A stretch of 40,505 nt of DNA from Bacillota bacterium (GTDB lineage Bacteria; Bacillota; Sulfobacillia; JAIMAT01): the NCBI GenBank assembly GCA_023511835.1, contig JAIMAT010000012.1, positions 1-40,505 on the forward strand, in the 5' to 3' direction. The notes under the pieces are model-generated. The model ran no database searches. It saw nothing but the letters and a program-made list of their open reading frames with translations, and was not told the DNA's origin. A program made the position numbers and the translations under genes. Position 1 is the first letter of the stretch; each line of letters starts with the position of its first letter. Shown here piece by piece: positions 8,139-17,459 of the stretch.

Positions 8139-8894
8139 ATGTCGGGCCATTCCAAGTGGCACAACCGCGTCCACCGGAAGTCGCGCCAGGACGCCAAAAA
8201 GGGCGCCGTCTACTCGAAGATGGCGCGCGAGATCATGGTGGCCGTGCGCGCGGGGGGGCCCGAACCCGAGAGCAACGCCGCCCTGCGCCTGGCCATCGAG
8301 CGGGCCAAGGCGGCGCGCGTGCCGATGGAGAACATCCAGCGGGCGATCCAGCGGGCCTCGGGTGCGGGCGAAGCCGAACAGTATGAGGAGGTCAGCTACG
8401 AAGGCTACGGGCCGGGCGGCGTCGCCGTCTACGTGGAGGCGCTCACCGACAACCGCAACCGGACGACCAGCGAGGTCCGCTACCTGTTCACCCGCAACGG
8501 CGGGAACCTGGCCGAGGCGGGCTCGGTCGCCTGGATGTTCGACCGCAAGGGCTACCTGGTGGTCAGCCGCGAGGAGAACCCGGTGGGCGAGGAGGAGATC
8601 CTGGAGTGGGCGGCCGACGCGGGCGCCGAGGACGTCCGCCTTTCGGACGACGCCTACGAGGTGATCACGGCGCCCGACGACCTGGAGCAGGTCCGCCAGG
8701 CGTTGGCGGAGCGGGGGCTCCGCTTCGCCGAGGTCTCGCTCAGCATGCTGCCCAAGACGGAGATCCGCGTCGAGGGCAAGGAAGCCGAACAGGCGCTCCG
8801 CCTGCTGGAGGCGCTGGAGGAGCACGACGACGTGCAGAACGTCTATTCGAACCTCCAGGTGGACGAGGAGGAGATGGCACGCCTTGAGGGCTGA
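8139..8894 (+). CDS. yebC: YebC/PmpR-family protein
   Basis: 251 aa, full length for the family. YebC-type proteins were long listed as DNA-binding transcription regulators; recent work on relatives links them to translation through polyproline stretches. The diagnostic N-terminus MSGHSKWHNRVHRKSRQDAK and the stretch YEGYGPGGVAVYVEALTDNRNRT are intact, and the three-domain length is normal. The start ATG 8139 has GGGAGGGAGGAGA directly upstream and an own promoter further up. In many Bacillota yebC heads a ruvC-ruvA-ruvB-queA-tgt cluster; here sigI-rsgI occupies the position of ruvCAB. A long hairpin follows the stop. Confidence 0.95.
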   Translation: MSGHSKWHNRVHRKSRQDAKKGAVYSKMAREIMVAVRAGGPEPESNAALRLAIERAKAARVPMENIQRAIQRASGAGEAEQYEEVSYEGYGPGGVAVYVEALTDNRNRTTSEVRYLFTRNGGNLAEAGSVAWMFDRKGYLVVSREENPVGEEEILEWAADAGAEDVRLSDDAYEVITAPDDLEQVRQALAERGLRFAEVSLSMLPKTEIRVEGKEAEQALRLLEALEEHDDVQNVYSNLQVDEEEMARLEG

Positions 8895-8941
8895 GGAGCG
8901 GCCTCCGGGGGGAGGCGCCGAGCGCCCGGGGCGACCGGTTT

Positions 8942-8981
8942 CGACGAGAGGCGGTGGCCGTACGGCCGCCGCCTCTCGTCG
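8942..8981 (+). terminator. Long hairpin after yebC, possible terminator
   Basis: A 13-base arm (8942-8954) pairs exactly with 8969-8981, and the inner 14 bases are themselves palindromic (GGCCGTACGGCC at 8956-8967), giving an almost uninterrupted stem of about 19 bp. The bases after it are TATGATCGG rather than a T-run, so it may be a Rho-independent terminator of a GC-rich type, or a binding site. The TATGAT at 8982-8987 could serve as -10 for sigI. Confidence 0.5.
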
Positions 8982-8987
8982 TATGAT
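8982..8987 (+). promoter_or_regulatory. Possible -10 element of sigI
   Basis: TATGAT touches the right arm of the yebC hairpin and lies 62 bases before the sigI ATG. The nine bases TATGATCGG are identical to those at the yebC promoter. No -35 or TGn extension is present, so this is weak. Confidence 0.3.
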
Positions 8988-9049
8988 CGGAGCGTCCTAT
9001 CCAGGCGGTTGCCAGCGGGAGTTGCGCACCCGCCCGGGAGGTGGTGGCG

Positions 9050-9865
9050 ATGCCCTCGTCCGAACCGGAGCCCCAGTCGCGCGGCGGCTGGTCCCCGGAC
9101 CTGCTGGAGCGGGCCCGCGCCGGCGACGGGCGGGCGCGCGAGGAGCTGATCGCGCGCTACACGCCCTTCGTCCTGCGCGTGGCCGCCCAGGCCAGCGGGC
9201 GCTACCTGCGCCTGGGCCAGGACGACGAGGCGAGCGTGGCGCTGATCGCCTTCAACGAGGCCATCGACCGCTACGACCCCGCGCGCGGGGCGGGCTTCCT
9301 GCCCTTCGGCCAGCAGGTGATCCGGCGCCGCCTGGTGGACTACTTCCGCTCGCAGGGCCGCCACCCTGAGACCCCCTTCTCCGCGCTGGCCGGCGGCGAC
9401 GGGGAGGGCGAGGGCGGCTGGGAGCCGGCCGGCGAGCTGGCCGGAGCGGGTGGCGCCCAGGAGGCCGAGGAGCAGGTGGACGAGCGCCTGGGCCGGCGGC
9501 AGGAGATCGCCGAATTCGGCCGCGAGCTGGCCCGCTTCGGCCTCTCCCTGGACGAGCTGGTGCGCTCGTCACCGCGCCACCGCGACACCCGTCAGCTCGC
9601 CCTGCGGGTGGCCTGGCGCGTCGCCCGCACCCCCGCCTACCGCCGGCGGCTTTTGGAGACGGGCCAGCTGCCGCTGGAGGAGCTGGAGGCCGACCCGGAG
9701 CTGGGCGTCAGCCGCAAGACGCTGCGCCGGCTGCGAAGTTATCTGGTGGCGGTGGTCCTCCTTCTGAGCGGAGACTTCCCCCAGTTGCGCGCCTTCCTGC
9801 CGCTGGCGCCCGAGGAAGGGTTCTCCGGGGAGGGGCGGAGCGAGCGTGACCGGCATGAGCGCTGA
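9050..9865 (+). CDS. sigI: RNA polymerase sigma factor SigI
   Basis: 271 aa sigma-70-family factor of the SigI group. In Bacillus SigI controls heat and wall-stress genes, in Clostridium thermocellum cellulosome genes. Region 2 covers about residues 30-100: AREELIARYTPFVLRVAAQ, then DDEASVALIAFNEAIDRYD and FGQQVIRRRLVDYFR, the characteristic SigI pattern. A Gly/Glu-rich spacer (about 108-145) leads to the SigI-specific C-terminal helical domain ending near SRKTLRRLRSYLVAVVLLLSGDFP. The start ATG 9050 has GGGAGG upstream; an in-frame GTG at 9041 overlaps that ribosome site. It overlaps rsgI by 20 bases, so sigma and anti-sigma are translationally coupled. Confidence 0.93.
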   Translation: MPSSEPEPQSRGGWSPDLLERARAGDGRAREELIARYTPFVLRVAAQASGRYLRLGQDDEASVALIAFNEAIDRYDPARGAGFLPFGQQVIRRRLVDYFRSQGRHPETPFSALAGGDGEGEGGWEPAGELAGAGGAQEAEEQVDERLGRRQEIAEFGRELARFGLSLDELVRSSPRHRDTRQLALRVAWRVARTPAYRRRLLETGQLPLEELEADPELGVSRKTLRRLRSYLVAVVLLLSGDFPQLRAFLPLAPEEGFSGEGRSERDRHER

Positions 9866-11303
9866 GCGGCGAGAAGCGTCACGGGCGGTGGTCCTGGAAC
9901 GGCAGGGGCCCTGGGTGGTCCTCCTCACCGGCGAGGGCGAGTTCCGGCGGCTGCGGCTCCCTCCGGGCGCCGACTGGGCGGTGGGCGACGAGGTCCGCCT
10001 GGAGGCGCCCGCGCCCGCGGCCAGGCGCTGGCGGCCCGCCTGGGCGGCGGCGGCCGTCGCCGCCGTGCTGCTGGTGGCGCTGGCCGTCCTGGCCCCCTGG
10101 GCGCGCCCCGCCGCCTGGGCCTACGTCTCGCTGGACTGGCAGGGGGGCCTGGAGTTCACCACCGACCGCCAGGGGCGCGTGATCGAGGCACGCGGCTTCT
10201 CGCCGGCGGCCGAGCAGATCCTCCGGCAGGTGCCCTGGCAGGGCCGCCCGGTAGGCCAGGTGCTGGCCGCCGCCGGCGACGCCGAGATGCGCGCCAGCCG
10301 CTCCGGCGGCCCCGCCGCCGGCCAGGCTCCGCCGCCCGTGCTGGTAGGCGTCGCCCCCGCCGGCCCGGGGCGCTCGCTCCAGGCGGTGGAGGTGCAGGTC
10401 CGCTCCGCCGCCAAGCGGCTGGAGGGGCTCTTCACCCAGGCGGAGGGGGAGATCCCGGTGGTGCTGGTGGAGGCGCCGAATCCGGGCGCCGCGGCCAGCG
10501 ACCGGGCGGAGAGCGTCGGCCTCAGCCGGGCGCGGGCGGCGCTGGAGGCGCACCTGCCCGCCGTCGCGGCAGGGGAGGACTGGAGTGCCCTGGCCCGGCA
10601 GCTCCAGGCGCTGGGCGTCAACCTCCCGGAACTGGTGGGCGGCCAGGTGCTGGGGGCGGCCGGGGCCGGGCCTGGCGGGCCGAAGCCGGCTGGGCCGCGC
10701 CCGGCGAAGCCCGGGAAGGGGCAGCGAACTCCGGAGGAGGAGGGGCCCGGGGCCGCCGGGCCCGCCGGGCCCGCCGCGGATGCGCAGGCCGGCGGCCTCG
10801 CGGGCGGTGCCGGCGGGGCGGGCGCGGTCGCGGGGGGAGGCCTTGCGGGCGGGAGCGGCACGGGTGCCGCCGGTGCCGCCGCGGGAGAGCCCGCACGCCC
10901 GTCCGAGGCGGTTCGCGGGACGCGCGGGGCTGGCCCGGCGGCAAAGCCGCCGGAGTCTCCCTCCGGCGGGATGGGCGACCGCGTCGCCACCCCCGGCCGG
11001 GGCGATGCGCGGCAGTTCGCGGAAGGTCTGACCTTCCTGGCGGGGCAGGGCATCGCTGTGGTCCGCCACGGCGACCGGCTGCGCACCTTCCGCGTGCCGC
11101 CGCCGCCCGCCGCCGGCTGCGAGCTCCGCCTCCAGGGCGCCTGGCAGGTAGTCTGGCGGTGCCCGGAGGGGACGGGCGGGAGGGGTGACGGTGCCGGCGG
11201 GGCGCCCGGCGAGGGCCGGGCGGGCGCGGCCGGCCGGCTACCGGGCCTCGAGGAGCTGGGGCAGCGGGTGCAGCGCTTGCTGGGCGGCGACGGCGGGGAT
11301 TAA
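9846..11303 (+). CDS. rsgI: Anti-sigma factor RsgI
   Basis: 485 aa membrane anti-sigma partner of SigI. A cytoplasmic RsgI-N domain (about 12-55: AVVLERQGPWVVLLTGEGEF, then GDEVRL) precedes one membrane segment (about 64-87) and the juxtamembrane domain starting WAYVSLDWQGGLEF, with DRQGRVIEA. In typical RsgI proteins this reads YVSLDINPS, where cleavage occurs between Asn and Pro; here Q99-G100 stand at that position. An outside region of about 100 residues (roughly 265-370) is Gly/Ala/Pro-rich and predicted disordered. The end (about 375-485) shows no carbohydrate-binding module I recognise. Start GTG 9846 has GGGGAGGGG upstream; ATG 9855 is an alternative. Confidence 0.88.
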   Translation: MTGMSAERREASRAVVLERQGPWVVLLTGEGEFRRLRLPPGADWAVGDEVRLEAPAPAARRWRPAWAAAAVAAVLLVALAVLAPWARPAAWAYVSLDWQGGLEFTTDRQGRVIEARGFSPAAEQILRQVPWQGRPVGQVLAAAGDAEMRASRSGGPAAGQAPPPVLVGVAPAGPGRSLQAVEVQVRSAAKRLEGLFTQAEGEIPVVLVEAPNPGAAASDRAESVGLSRARAALEAHLPAVAAGEDWSALARQLQALGVNLPELVGGQVLGAAGAGPGGPKPAGPRPAKPGKGQRTPEEEGPGAAGPAGPAADAQAGGLAGGAGGAGAVAGGGLAGGSGTGAAGAAAGEPARPSEAVRGTRGAGPAAKPPESPSGGMGDRVATPGRGDARQFAEGLTFLAGQGIAVVRHGDRLRTFRVPPPPAAGCELRLQGAWQVVWRCPEGTGGRGDGAGGAPGEGRAGAAGRLPGLEELGQRVQRLLGGDGGD

Positions 11304-11315
11304 GATCGCGCCGGT

Positions 11316-12362
11316 GTGCGCCCGGTGTTGGTGGACGACTTCGACTACGAGCTGCCCGAGGAGCTGATCGCCCAGGAGCCGGCGGAGCCGCGCGACGCCT
11401 CGCGGCTGATGGTGCTGGAGCGGGCGACGGGCCGGGTGGAGCACCGCGTCTTCCGCGATCTGGCCGAGATCCTGCAACCCGGCGACTGCCTCGTGCTCAA
11501 CGACACCCGGGTCCGTCCCGCGCGGCTGACCGGGCACCGGCCCGGCGGCGGCCGGGCGGAGCTCCTCCTGCTGCGGCCGCTCCGGGAGGACGTCTGGGAG
11601 GTGCTGGGCCGGCCGGCGCGTCGCCTGCGGCAGGGGGTACGCCTCCTCTTCGGCGGGCCGGGGGCGGAGGAGGCGCAGCTTGAGGCGGAGGTGCTGGCCA
11701 ACCGCGGCGAGGGTCTGCTGGAGGTCCGCTTCCTCTACCGCGGCGACTGGGAGCGACTGCTGGACGAGCTGGGCCAGGTGCCGCTGCCCCCTTACATCCG
11801 CAAGCCGCTCCGCGATCCCGAGCGCTACCAGACCGTCTACGCGCGCGAGCCCGGCTCGGCGGCGGCGCCGACCGCGGGGCTCCACTTCACCGCCGAGCTG
11901 CTGGAGCGGCTGCGCGGGCGAGGCGTGCTCCAGGCGACCGTCACGCTCCACGTGGGCGTCGACACCTTCCGGCCCGTGCTGGAGCGGGAGGTGGAGGCGC
12001 ACCGCATGCATTCCGAGTTCTTCCAGCTGGGCGAGCAGGCCGTGGAGACCATCCGGCGGGCGCGGGAGCAGGGCGGCCGCGTGGTGGCCGTGGGCACCAC
12101 CGTGGTGCGAACGCTGGAGAGCGCGGCCGCTTCCGACGGGAGCCTGCGGCCGGGCGGGGGCTGGACCGACCTCTTCATCTACCCCGGCTACCGCTGGCGG
12201 GTGGTGGACGCCCTGGTGACCAACTTCCACCTCCCCCGCTCGACGCTGCTCATGCTGGTCGCCGCCTTCGCCGGGCGGGAGCGGATCCTGACCGCCTACC
12301 GGGAGGCGGTACAGCGGCGGTACCGCTTCTTCTCCTTCGGGGACGCCATGCTGATCCTGTGA
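11316..12362 (+). CDS. queA: tRNA preQ1(34) S-adenosylmethionine ribosyltransferase-isomerase
   Basis: Transfers the ribosyl part of SAM to preQ1 at tRNA position 34, forming epoxyqueuosine. 348 aa, normal length. Family stretches include FDYELPEELIAQ near the start, then RDASRLMVLER, LVLNDTRVRPARL, and AAPTAGLHFTAELLERL with the later HRMHSEFF. The C-terminus VTNFHLPRSTLLMLVAAFAG is intact. Start GTG 11316 lies 12 bases after the rsgI stop with no strong Shine-Dalgarno, so it is probably coupled to rsgI translation; GTG 11325 and 11331 are close alternatives. It precedes tgt, its pathway partner. Confidence 0.95.
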   Translation: MRPVLVDDFDYELPEELIAQEPAEPRDASRLMVLERATGRVEHRVFRDLAEILQPGDCLVLNDTRVRPARLTGHRPGGGRAELLLLRPLREDVWEVLGRPARRLRQGVRLLFGGPGAEEAQLEAEVLANRGEGLLEVRFLYRGDWERLLDELGQVPLPPYIRKPLRDPERYQTVYAREPGSAAAPTAGLHFTAELLERLRGRGVLQATVTLHVGVDTFRPVLEREVEAHRMHSEFFQLGEQAVETIRRAREQGGRVVAVGTTVVRTLESAAASDGSLRPGGGWTDLFIYPGYRWRVVDALVTNFHLPRSTLLMLVAAFAGRERILTAYREAVQRRYRFFSFGDAMLIL

Positions 12363-12417
12363 GAGCGCCGCGCCGCCAGGGGGCGGCCGGCCGACGCGGC
12401 GAGAGGAGCGGGGAGCC

Positions 12418-13535
<1,118 letters not shown>

Positions 13536-13539
<4 letters not shown>

Positions 13540-13564
13540 CAAGCGGAGGAAAGGGCCCTACACA
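13536..13564 (+). promoter_or_regulatory. Putative sigma-A promoter after tgt
   Basis: A perfect TTGACA (13536-13541) lies 17 bases before TACACA (13559-13564), a 3/6 match to TATAAT. The -35 overlaps the tgt stop. It could drive the glutamate dehydrogenase gene through a leader of about 355 bases, or the small ORF at 13618. Confidence 0.4.
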
Positions 13565-13925
13565 GAGGACGGAGTGAGCGGGTCTTGCCGGAGAGGGTGC
13601 CCCACGGGGAGGGACGGATGGCGAGGACGGGCCGGAGGCTGCTGCCGCCGGCCCGCCGGCCGTCGCATCCGGCCCGGCGCGGATGGGGGAGACTGGAACG
13701 GGAGGAGCGGTCCGGGGGCTTGCAGGAGCGATTCCTGCAGGCCCTTGGCATCTCCGGGCTCCCGGGCGGCGGGGCGGGCCGGGGGAGGACGGCGCCCCCG
13801 GGGAGGGTCGACCCGCTCGCCCGACCGCCGTCGCCGCAGGGCGACTGCCGCGGCGCGGCGGGCGAGGCAGGACCGCGCGCGGCCCCGAAGGGCTGTGGCG
13901 GGCCAAGCGAAGGAGGTACGGACGG
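13540..13925. other. 386-base interval between tgt and glutamate dehydrogenase
   Basis: The interval holds a TTGACA-type promoter candidate at its left edge, a doubtful 108-aa ORF (13618-13944), and a stem of 7-9 bp (TGCAGGA at 13721-13727 with TCCTGCA at 13733-13739, 5-base loop). The remainder is GC-rich, low-complexity DNA with no riboswitch core I recognise. AAGGAGG at 13910-13916 is the ribosome site of the dehydrogenase gene. Confidence 0.5.
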
Positions 13926-13944
13926 ATGGCCGACCTGCTGGTGA
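13618..13944 (+). CDS. Doubtful small ORF, basic hypothetical protein
   Basis: 108 codons with a good ribosome site (GGGGAGGGACGG) directly before ATG 13618. The product starts MARTGRRLLPPARR, is rich in Arg, Gly and Pro, and contains one plausible short helix (EREERSGGLQERFLQALG). It matches no family I know, overlaps the first 19 bases of the dehydrogenase gene, and its composition is what random GC-rich sequence gives. It is listed because of the ribosome site and the promoter upstream; it may well not be a gene. Confidence 0.22.
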   Translation: MARTGRRLLPPARRPSHPARRGWGRLEREERSGGLQERFLQALGISGLPGGGAGRGRTAPPGRVDPLARPPSPQGDCRGAAGEAGPRAAPKGCGGPSEGGTDGWPTCW

Positions 13945-15188
13945 AGGAGACGACCAACCCCTACGAGATCGTCAAGGGACAGATCCGCCACGCCTGCGAG
14001 GCGCTGGAGCTGCCGGAGGGCGCCTTCGAGCTGCTGAAGGCGCCCAGGCGCTTCCTGGAGGTCCAGATCCCCGTGCGCATGGACGACGGAAGCGTCCGGC
14101 TCTTCACCGGCTACCGCTCGCAGCACAACGACGCGCTGGGCCCCGCCAAGGGGGGGATCCGCTTCCATCCGGCCGTCCATCCGGACGAGGTGAAGGCGCT
14201 CTCCATGTGGATGACGCTCAAGTGCTCGCTGCTCGGCCTCCCGCTGGGCGGAGGCAAGGGCGGCGTGGTCTGCAACCCCAAGGAGATGAGCCCGCGCGAG
14301 CTGGAGGAGCTGAGCCGGGGCTACATCCGGGCCATCGCGCCCATCGTGGGGCCGGAGAAGGACGTCCCGGCGCCGGACGTCTACACCAACCCTCAGATCA
14401 TGGCCTGGATGATGGACGAGTACAGCCGCCTGGAGGGGCGGAACGTCTTCGGTCTGATCACGGGCAAGCCGGTCGAGGTGGGCGGCTCGCTGGGCCGGAG
14501 CGAGGCGACGGGGCGAGGCTGCGTGGTGACGGTGGCGCGCGCGGCGGAGCGGCTGGGCATCGACCTGCGCAAGGCGACGGCGGCCGTCCAGGGCTTCGGC
14601 AACGCCGGCAGCGTGGCCGCCCGCCTGCTGGCCGAGCGCGGCGCGCGGGTGGTGGCGGTCAGCGATTCGCGCGGGGGCATCCACGACCCCGCCGGGTTGG
14701 ACGTGGAGGCGGTCCTCCGCCACAAGCAGGAGACGGGCAGCGTGGTCGGCTTCCCCGGGGCGCGCGAGATCACGAACGCGGAGCTGCTGGCCCTGGAGGT
14801 GGACATCCTCGTCCCGGCCGCGCTGGAGAACCAGCTGACGGGGGAGAACGCAGGCCGGGTGGCGGCCCGCATCGTGGGCGAGGCGGCCAACGGGCCCACC
14901 ACCCCCGAGGCCGACGCCATCCTCAACCGCAACGGGGTGCTGGTCATCCCCGACGTGCTGGCCAACGCGGGCGGCGTGACGGTCAGCTATTTCGAGTGGG
15001 TGCAGAACCTGTATAACTTCTACTGGACGGAAGAGGAGGTCAACCAGCGCCTCGAGGCGATGATGATCCGGGCCTTCGACCGCGTCTACGCCATGCACCG
15101 CGAGCGCGGCGTCAGCATGCGGGAGGCGGCCGACATGGTGGCGGTCCAGCGCGTCTACGACGCCATGAAGGCCCGGGGATGGCTCTAG
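13926..15188 (+). CDS. Glu/Leu/Phe/Val dehydrogenase, probably glutamate dehydrogenase
   Basis: 420 aa, matching hexameric NAD(P)-dependent glutamate dehydrogenases, which interconvert glutamate and 2-oxoglutarate plus ammonia. The substrate lysines are K75 (GPAKGGIRFHP), K99 (MTLKCSLLGLPLGGGKGG) and catalytic K111. The Rossmann fold has AAVQGFGNAGSVAARLL, then VAVSDSRGGI. The C-terminal consensus NANGPTTPEAD appears as EAANGPTTPEADAIL, followed by VIPDVLANAGGVTVSYFEWVQN. The start ATG 13926 has AAGGAGG nine bases before; in-frame codons further up would add low-complexity residues. Followed by the methylmalonyl-CoA block after 122 bases. Cofactor preference is not read here. Confidence 0.92.
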   Translation: MADLLVKETTNPYEIVKGQIRHACEALELPEGAFELLKAPRRFLEVQIPVRMDDGSVRLFTGYRSQHNDALGPAKGGIRFHPAVHPDEVKALSMWMTLKCSLLGLPLGGGKGGVVCNPKEMSPRELEELSRGYIRAIAPIVGPEKDVPAPDVYTNPQIMAWMMDEYSRLEGRNVFGLITGKPVEVGGSLGRSEATGRGCVVTVARAAERLGIDLRKATAAVQGFGNAGSVAARLLAERGARVVAVSDSRGGIHDPAGLDVEAVLRHKQETGSVVGFPGAREITNAELLALEVDILVPAALENQLTGENAGRVAARIVGEAANGPTTPEADAILNRNGVLVIPDVLANAGGVTVSYFEWVQNLYNFYWTEEEVNQRLEAMMIRAFDRVYAMHRERGVSMREAADMVAVQRVYDAMKARGWL

Positions 15189-15310
15189 CGCGCGGCTGAA
15201 AGGGCCCGGATCGGCGGCGGGGCCGGGCGGCCTCGCCGCCTCGTCGTGCGGCGGGCGCGGGGCGTCGCTCCGGCCGGGCGGCTCGGCCCGCCGGGAAGGG
15301 AGGGGGAGGC

Positions 15311-16984
15311 ATGCGCTGGGACGAGGAGGCGCGCGCCGCGCGGCGCGCGTGGGAGGCGTCGGCGGAGGGCGCGCCGCGGCGCCGGGAGCGCTTCCTGACG
15401 CCGTCCGGGATCGAGGTGCAGGCGCTCTACACGCCGGAGGAGCTGGCCGGCGACGACTACCTGGAGCGGCTGGGCTTCCCCGGCCGGTACCCCTTCACCC
15501 GCGGCGTCCACCCCACCATGTATCGCGGCCGGCTCTGGACGATGCGCCAGTACGCCGGCTACGCCACCGCCGAGGAGTCCAACCGGCGCTACCGCTTCCT
15601 GCTGGAGCGGGGGCAGACCGGCCTGAGCGTCGCCTTCGACCTGCCCACCCAGATCGGCTACGACTCCGACCACCCGCTGGCGCGCGGCGAGGTGGGCCGC
15701 GTGGGCGTGGCCATCGACACGGTGGAGGATATGGAGCGTCTCTTCGAGGGCATCCCGCTGGACCGCGTGAGTACCTCCATGACCATCAACGCCACCGCGG
15801 CCACGCTCCTGGCCCTCTACATCGCCGTGGCCGAGCGGCGCGGCATCCCGCCGGAGAAGCTCTCGGGGACGGTGCAGAACGACATCCTGAAGGAGTACGC
15901 GGCGCGCGGCACCTACATCTACCCGCCGGAGCCCTCTATGCGCCTGGTGACCGACCTGATGGCCTTCTGCGCGGAGCGGGTGCCCTCGTGGAACACCGTC
16001 AGCATCTCCGGCTACCACATCCGCGAGGCGGGCGCCACGGCGGTGGAGGAGCTGGCCTTCACGCTGGCGGACGGCATCGCCTACGTGGAGGCCGCCACCG
16101 GGCGGGGCCTGGAGGTGGACCGCTTCGCGCCCCGGCTCTCCTTCTTCTTCAACGCCCACATGGACTTCTTCGAGGAGATCGCCAAGTTCCGGGCGGCGCG
16201 GCGGATGTGGGCGAAGATCATGCGCGAGCGCTTCGGCGCACGCGACCCGCGCTCCTGGATGCTCCGCTTCCACACCCAGACCGCAGGCTCGACGCTGACG
16301 GCGCAGCAGCCGGAGAACAACGTGGTCCGCGTCACCCTCCAGGCTCTGGCGGCGGTCCTGGGCGGGACGCAGTCGCTGCACACCAACGCCCGCGACGAGG
16401 CGCTGGCGCTGCCCACGGAGGAGAGCGCGCGCCTGGCGCTGCGCACGCAGCAGATCATCGCCCTGGAGAGCGGCGTGGCCGACGTGGTCGATCCCCTGGG
16501 CGGCTCCTACTACGTGGAGGCGCTGACGGACCGCCTGGAGAGCGAGGCCTGGGCGCTCATCGAGGAGATCGACCGCATGGGCGGGGCGGTCCGGGCGGTG
16601 GAGGAGGGCTGGATGCAGGAGCGCATCCGGCGCAGCGCCTACCGCTACCAGCGCGCCGTGGAGTCGGGCGAACGGCCCGTGGTGGGCGTCAACGTCTACC
16701 GCGAAGAGGGCGGGGAGGCCGAGCTGGGGGGCGCCTTGCTGGAGATCGATCCGGCCGTCGAGCGCGAGCAGGTGGAACGGCTCCGCGCCTTCAAGGCGCG
16801 GCGCGACGCGGCGGCCGTGGCGCGGGCGCGGGAGGCGCTGGAGCGGGCGGCGCGCGACCCGCACGCCAACCTGATGCCGCCCATCCTGGAGGCCGTGCGG
16901 GCGGGGGCCACGCTGGGCGAGGTGGCCGACACGCTGCGCACCGTCTTCGGCGAGTACAGCGCCGCGCGCGAGGCGGGCCTCTGA
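15311..16984 (+). CDS. Methylmalonyl-CoA mutase, large catalytic subunit (B12-dependent)
   Basis: Interconverts methylmalonyl-CoA and succinyl-CoA. 557 aa: the catalytic TIM barrel without a fused B12 domain, as in archaeal and many Gram-positive two-subunit forms. The stretch [15 protein letters not shown] carries Y71, and [10 protein letters not shown] carries R211; these correspond to Tyr89 and Arg207 of the Propionibacterium enzyme, which select methylmalonyl-CoA. Isobutyryl- and 2-hydroxyisobutyryl-CoA mutases usually differ at those two sites. [19 protein letters not shown] and [13 protein letters not shown] are also typical. Start ATG 15311 has GGGAAGGGAGGGGG upstream. The B12 subunit follows after 37 bases. 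No MeaB chaperone gene is adjacent. Confidence 0.93.
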   Translation: MRWDEEARAARRAWEASAEGAPRRRERFLTPSGIEVQALYTPEELAGDDYLERLGFPGRYPFTRGVHPTMYRGRLWTMRQYAGYATAEESNRRYRFLLERGQTGLSVAFDLPTQIGYDSDHPLARGEVGRVGVAIDTVEDMERLFEGIPLDRVSTSMTINATAATLLALYIAVAERRGIPPEKLSGTVQNDILKEYAARGTYIYPPEPSMRLVTDLMAFCAERVPSWNTVSISGYHIREAGATAVEELAFTLADGIAYVEAATGRGLEVDRFAPRLSFFFNAHMDFFEEIAKFRAARRMWAKIMRERFGARDPRSWMLRFHTQTAGSTLTAQQPENNVVRVTLQALAAVLGGTQSLHTNARDEALALPTEESARLALRTQQIIALESGVADVVDPLGGSYYVEALTDRLESEAWALIEEIDRMGGAVRAVEEGWMQERIRRSAYRYQRAVESGERPVVGVNVYREEGGEAELGGALLEIDPAVEREQVERLRAFKARRDAAAVARAREALERAARDPHANLMPPILEAVRAGATLGEVADTLRTVFGEYSAAREAGL

Positions 16985-17021
16985 GCCGGGGCGCGGGCGC
17001 TCGGAGCGGGGGGGAGGGCAG

Positions 17022-17441
17022 GTGGAGGAGCGACCCATCCGCGTGCTGGTGGCCAAACCCGGGCTGGACGGCCACGATCGCGGCGCCAAGGTGATCGCGC
17101 AGGCGCTGCGCGACGCCGGCATGGAGGTGATCTACACGGGGCTGCGCCAGTCGCCCGCCATGATCGCCCAGGCTGCGCTGGAGGAAGACGTCGACGTGGT
17201 CGGCCTCTCCAGCCTCTCCGGCGCGCACCGCACGCTCTTCCCCGAGGTGCTGCGCGAGATGCGCGCGCGCGGGCTGGGCGACGTGCCGGTGGTGGCGGGC
17301 GGCATCATTCCGCCACGCGACGCCGCCGAGCTGGAGGAGGCCGGCATCGCCCGCATCTTCCCGCCCGGGACGCCGCTGGAGGAGATCGTCCGCGCGGTGG
17401 CCGACCTGGCGCGGGAGCGCCGGCTGGCGGAGCGCGGCTGA
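17022..17441 (+). CDS. Methylmalonyl-CoA mutase, B12-binding subunit
   Basis: 139 aa stand-alone B12-binding (Rossmann-like) domain. The cobalamin motif DxHxxG is D16-G-H18-D-R-G21 (in [13 protein letters not shown]), where the His replaces the lower base ligand. Further family blocks are [31 protein letters not shown] and [12 protein letters not shown], ending [15 protein letters not shown]. It partners the catalytic subunit just upstream. Start GTG 17022 has GGGGGGAGGG eight bases ahead. The neighbouring genes make this the mutase subunit rather than a subunit of another acyl-CoA mutase. Confidence 0.95.
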   Translation: MEERPIRVLVAKPGLDGHDRGAKVIAQALRDAGMEVIYTGLRQSPAMIAQAALEEDVDVVGLSSLSGAHRTLFPEVLREMRARGLGDVPVVAGGIIPPRDAAELEEAGIARIFPPGTPLEEIVRAVADLARERRLAERG

Positions 17442-17459
17442 GGGAGGAGGAGCCTGCCC

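Noticed and set aside
8895-9049. SigI-type promoter (ACCCCC / CGAA) ahead of sigI
   Set aside because: No ACCCCC box with CGAA at suitable spacing was found before the gene.
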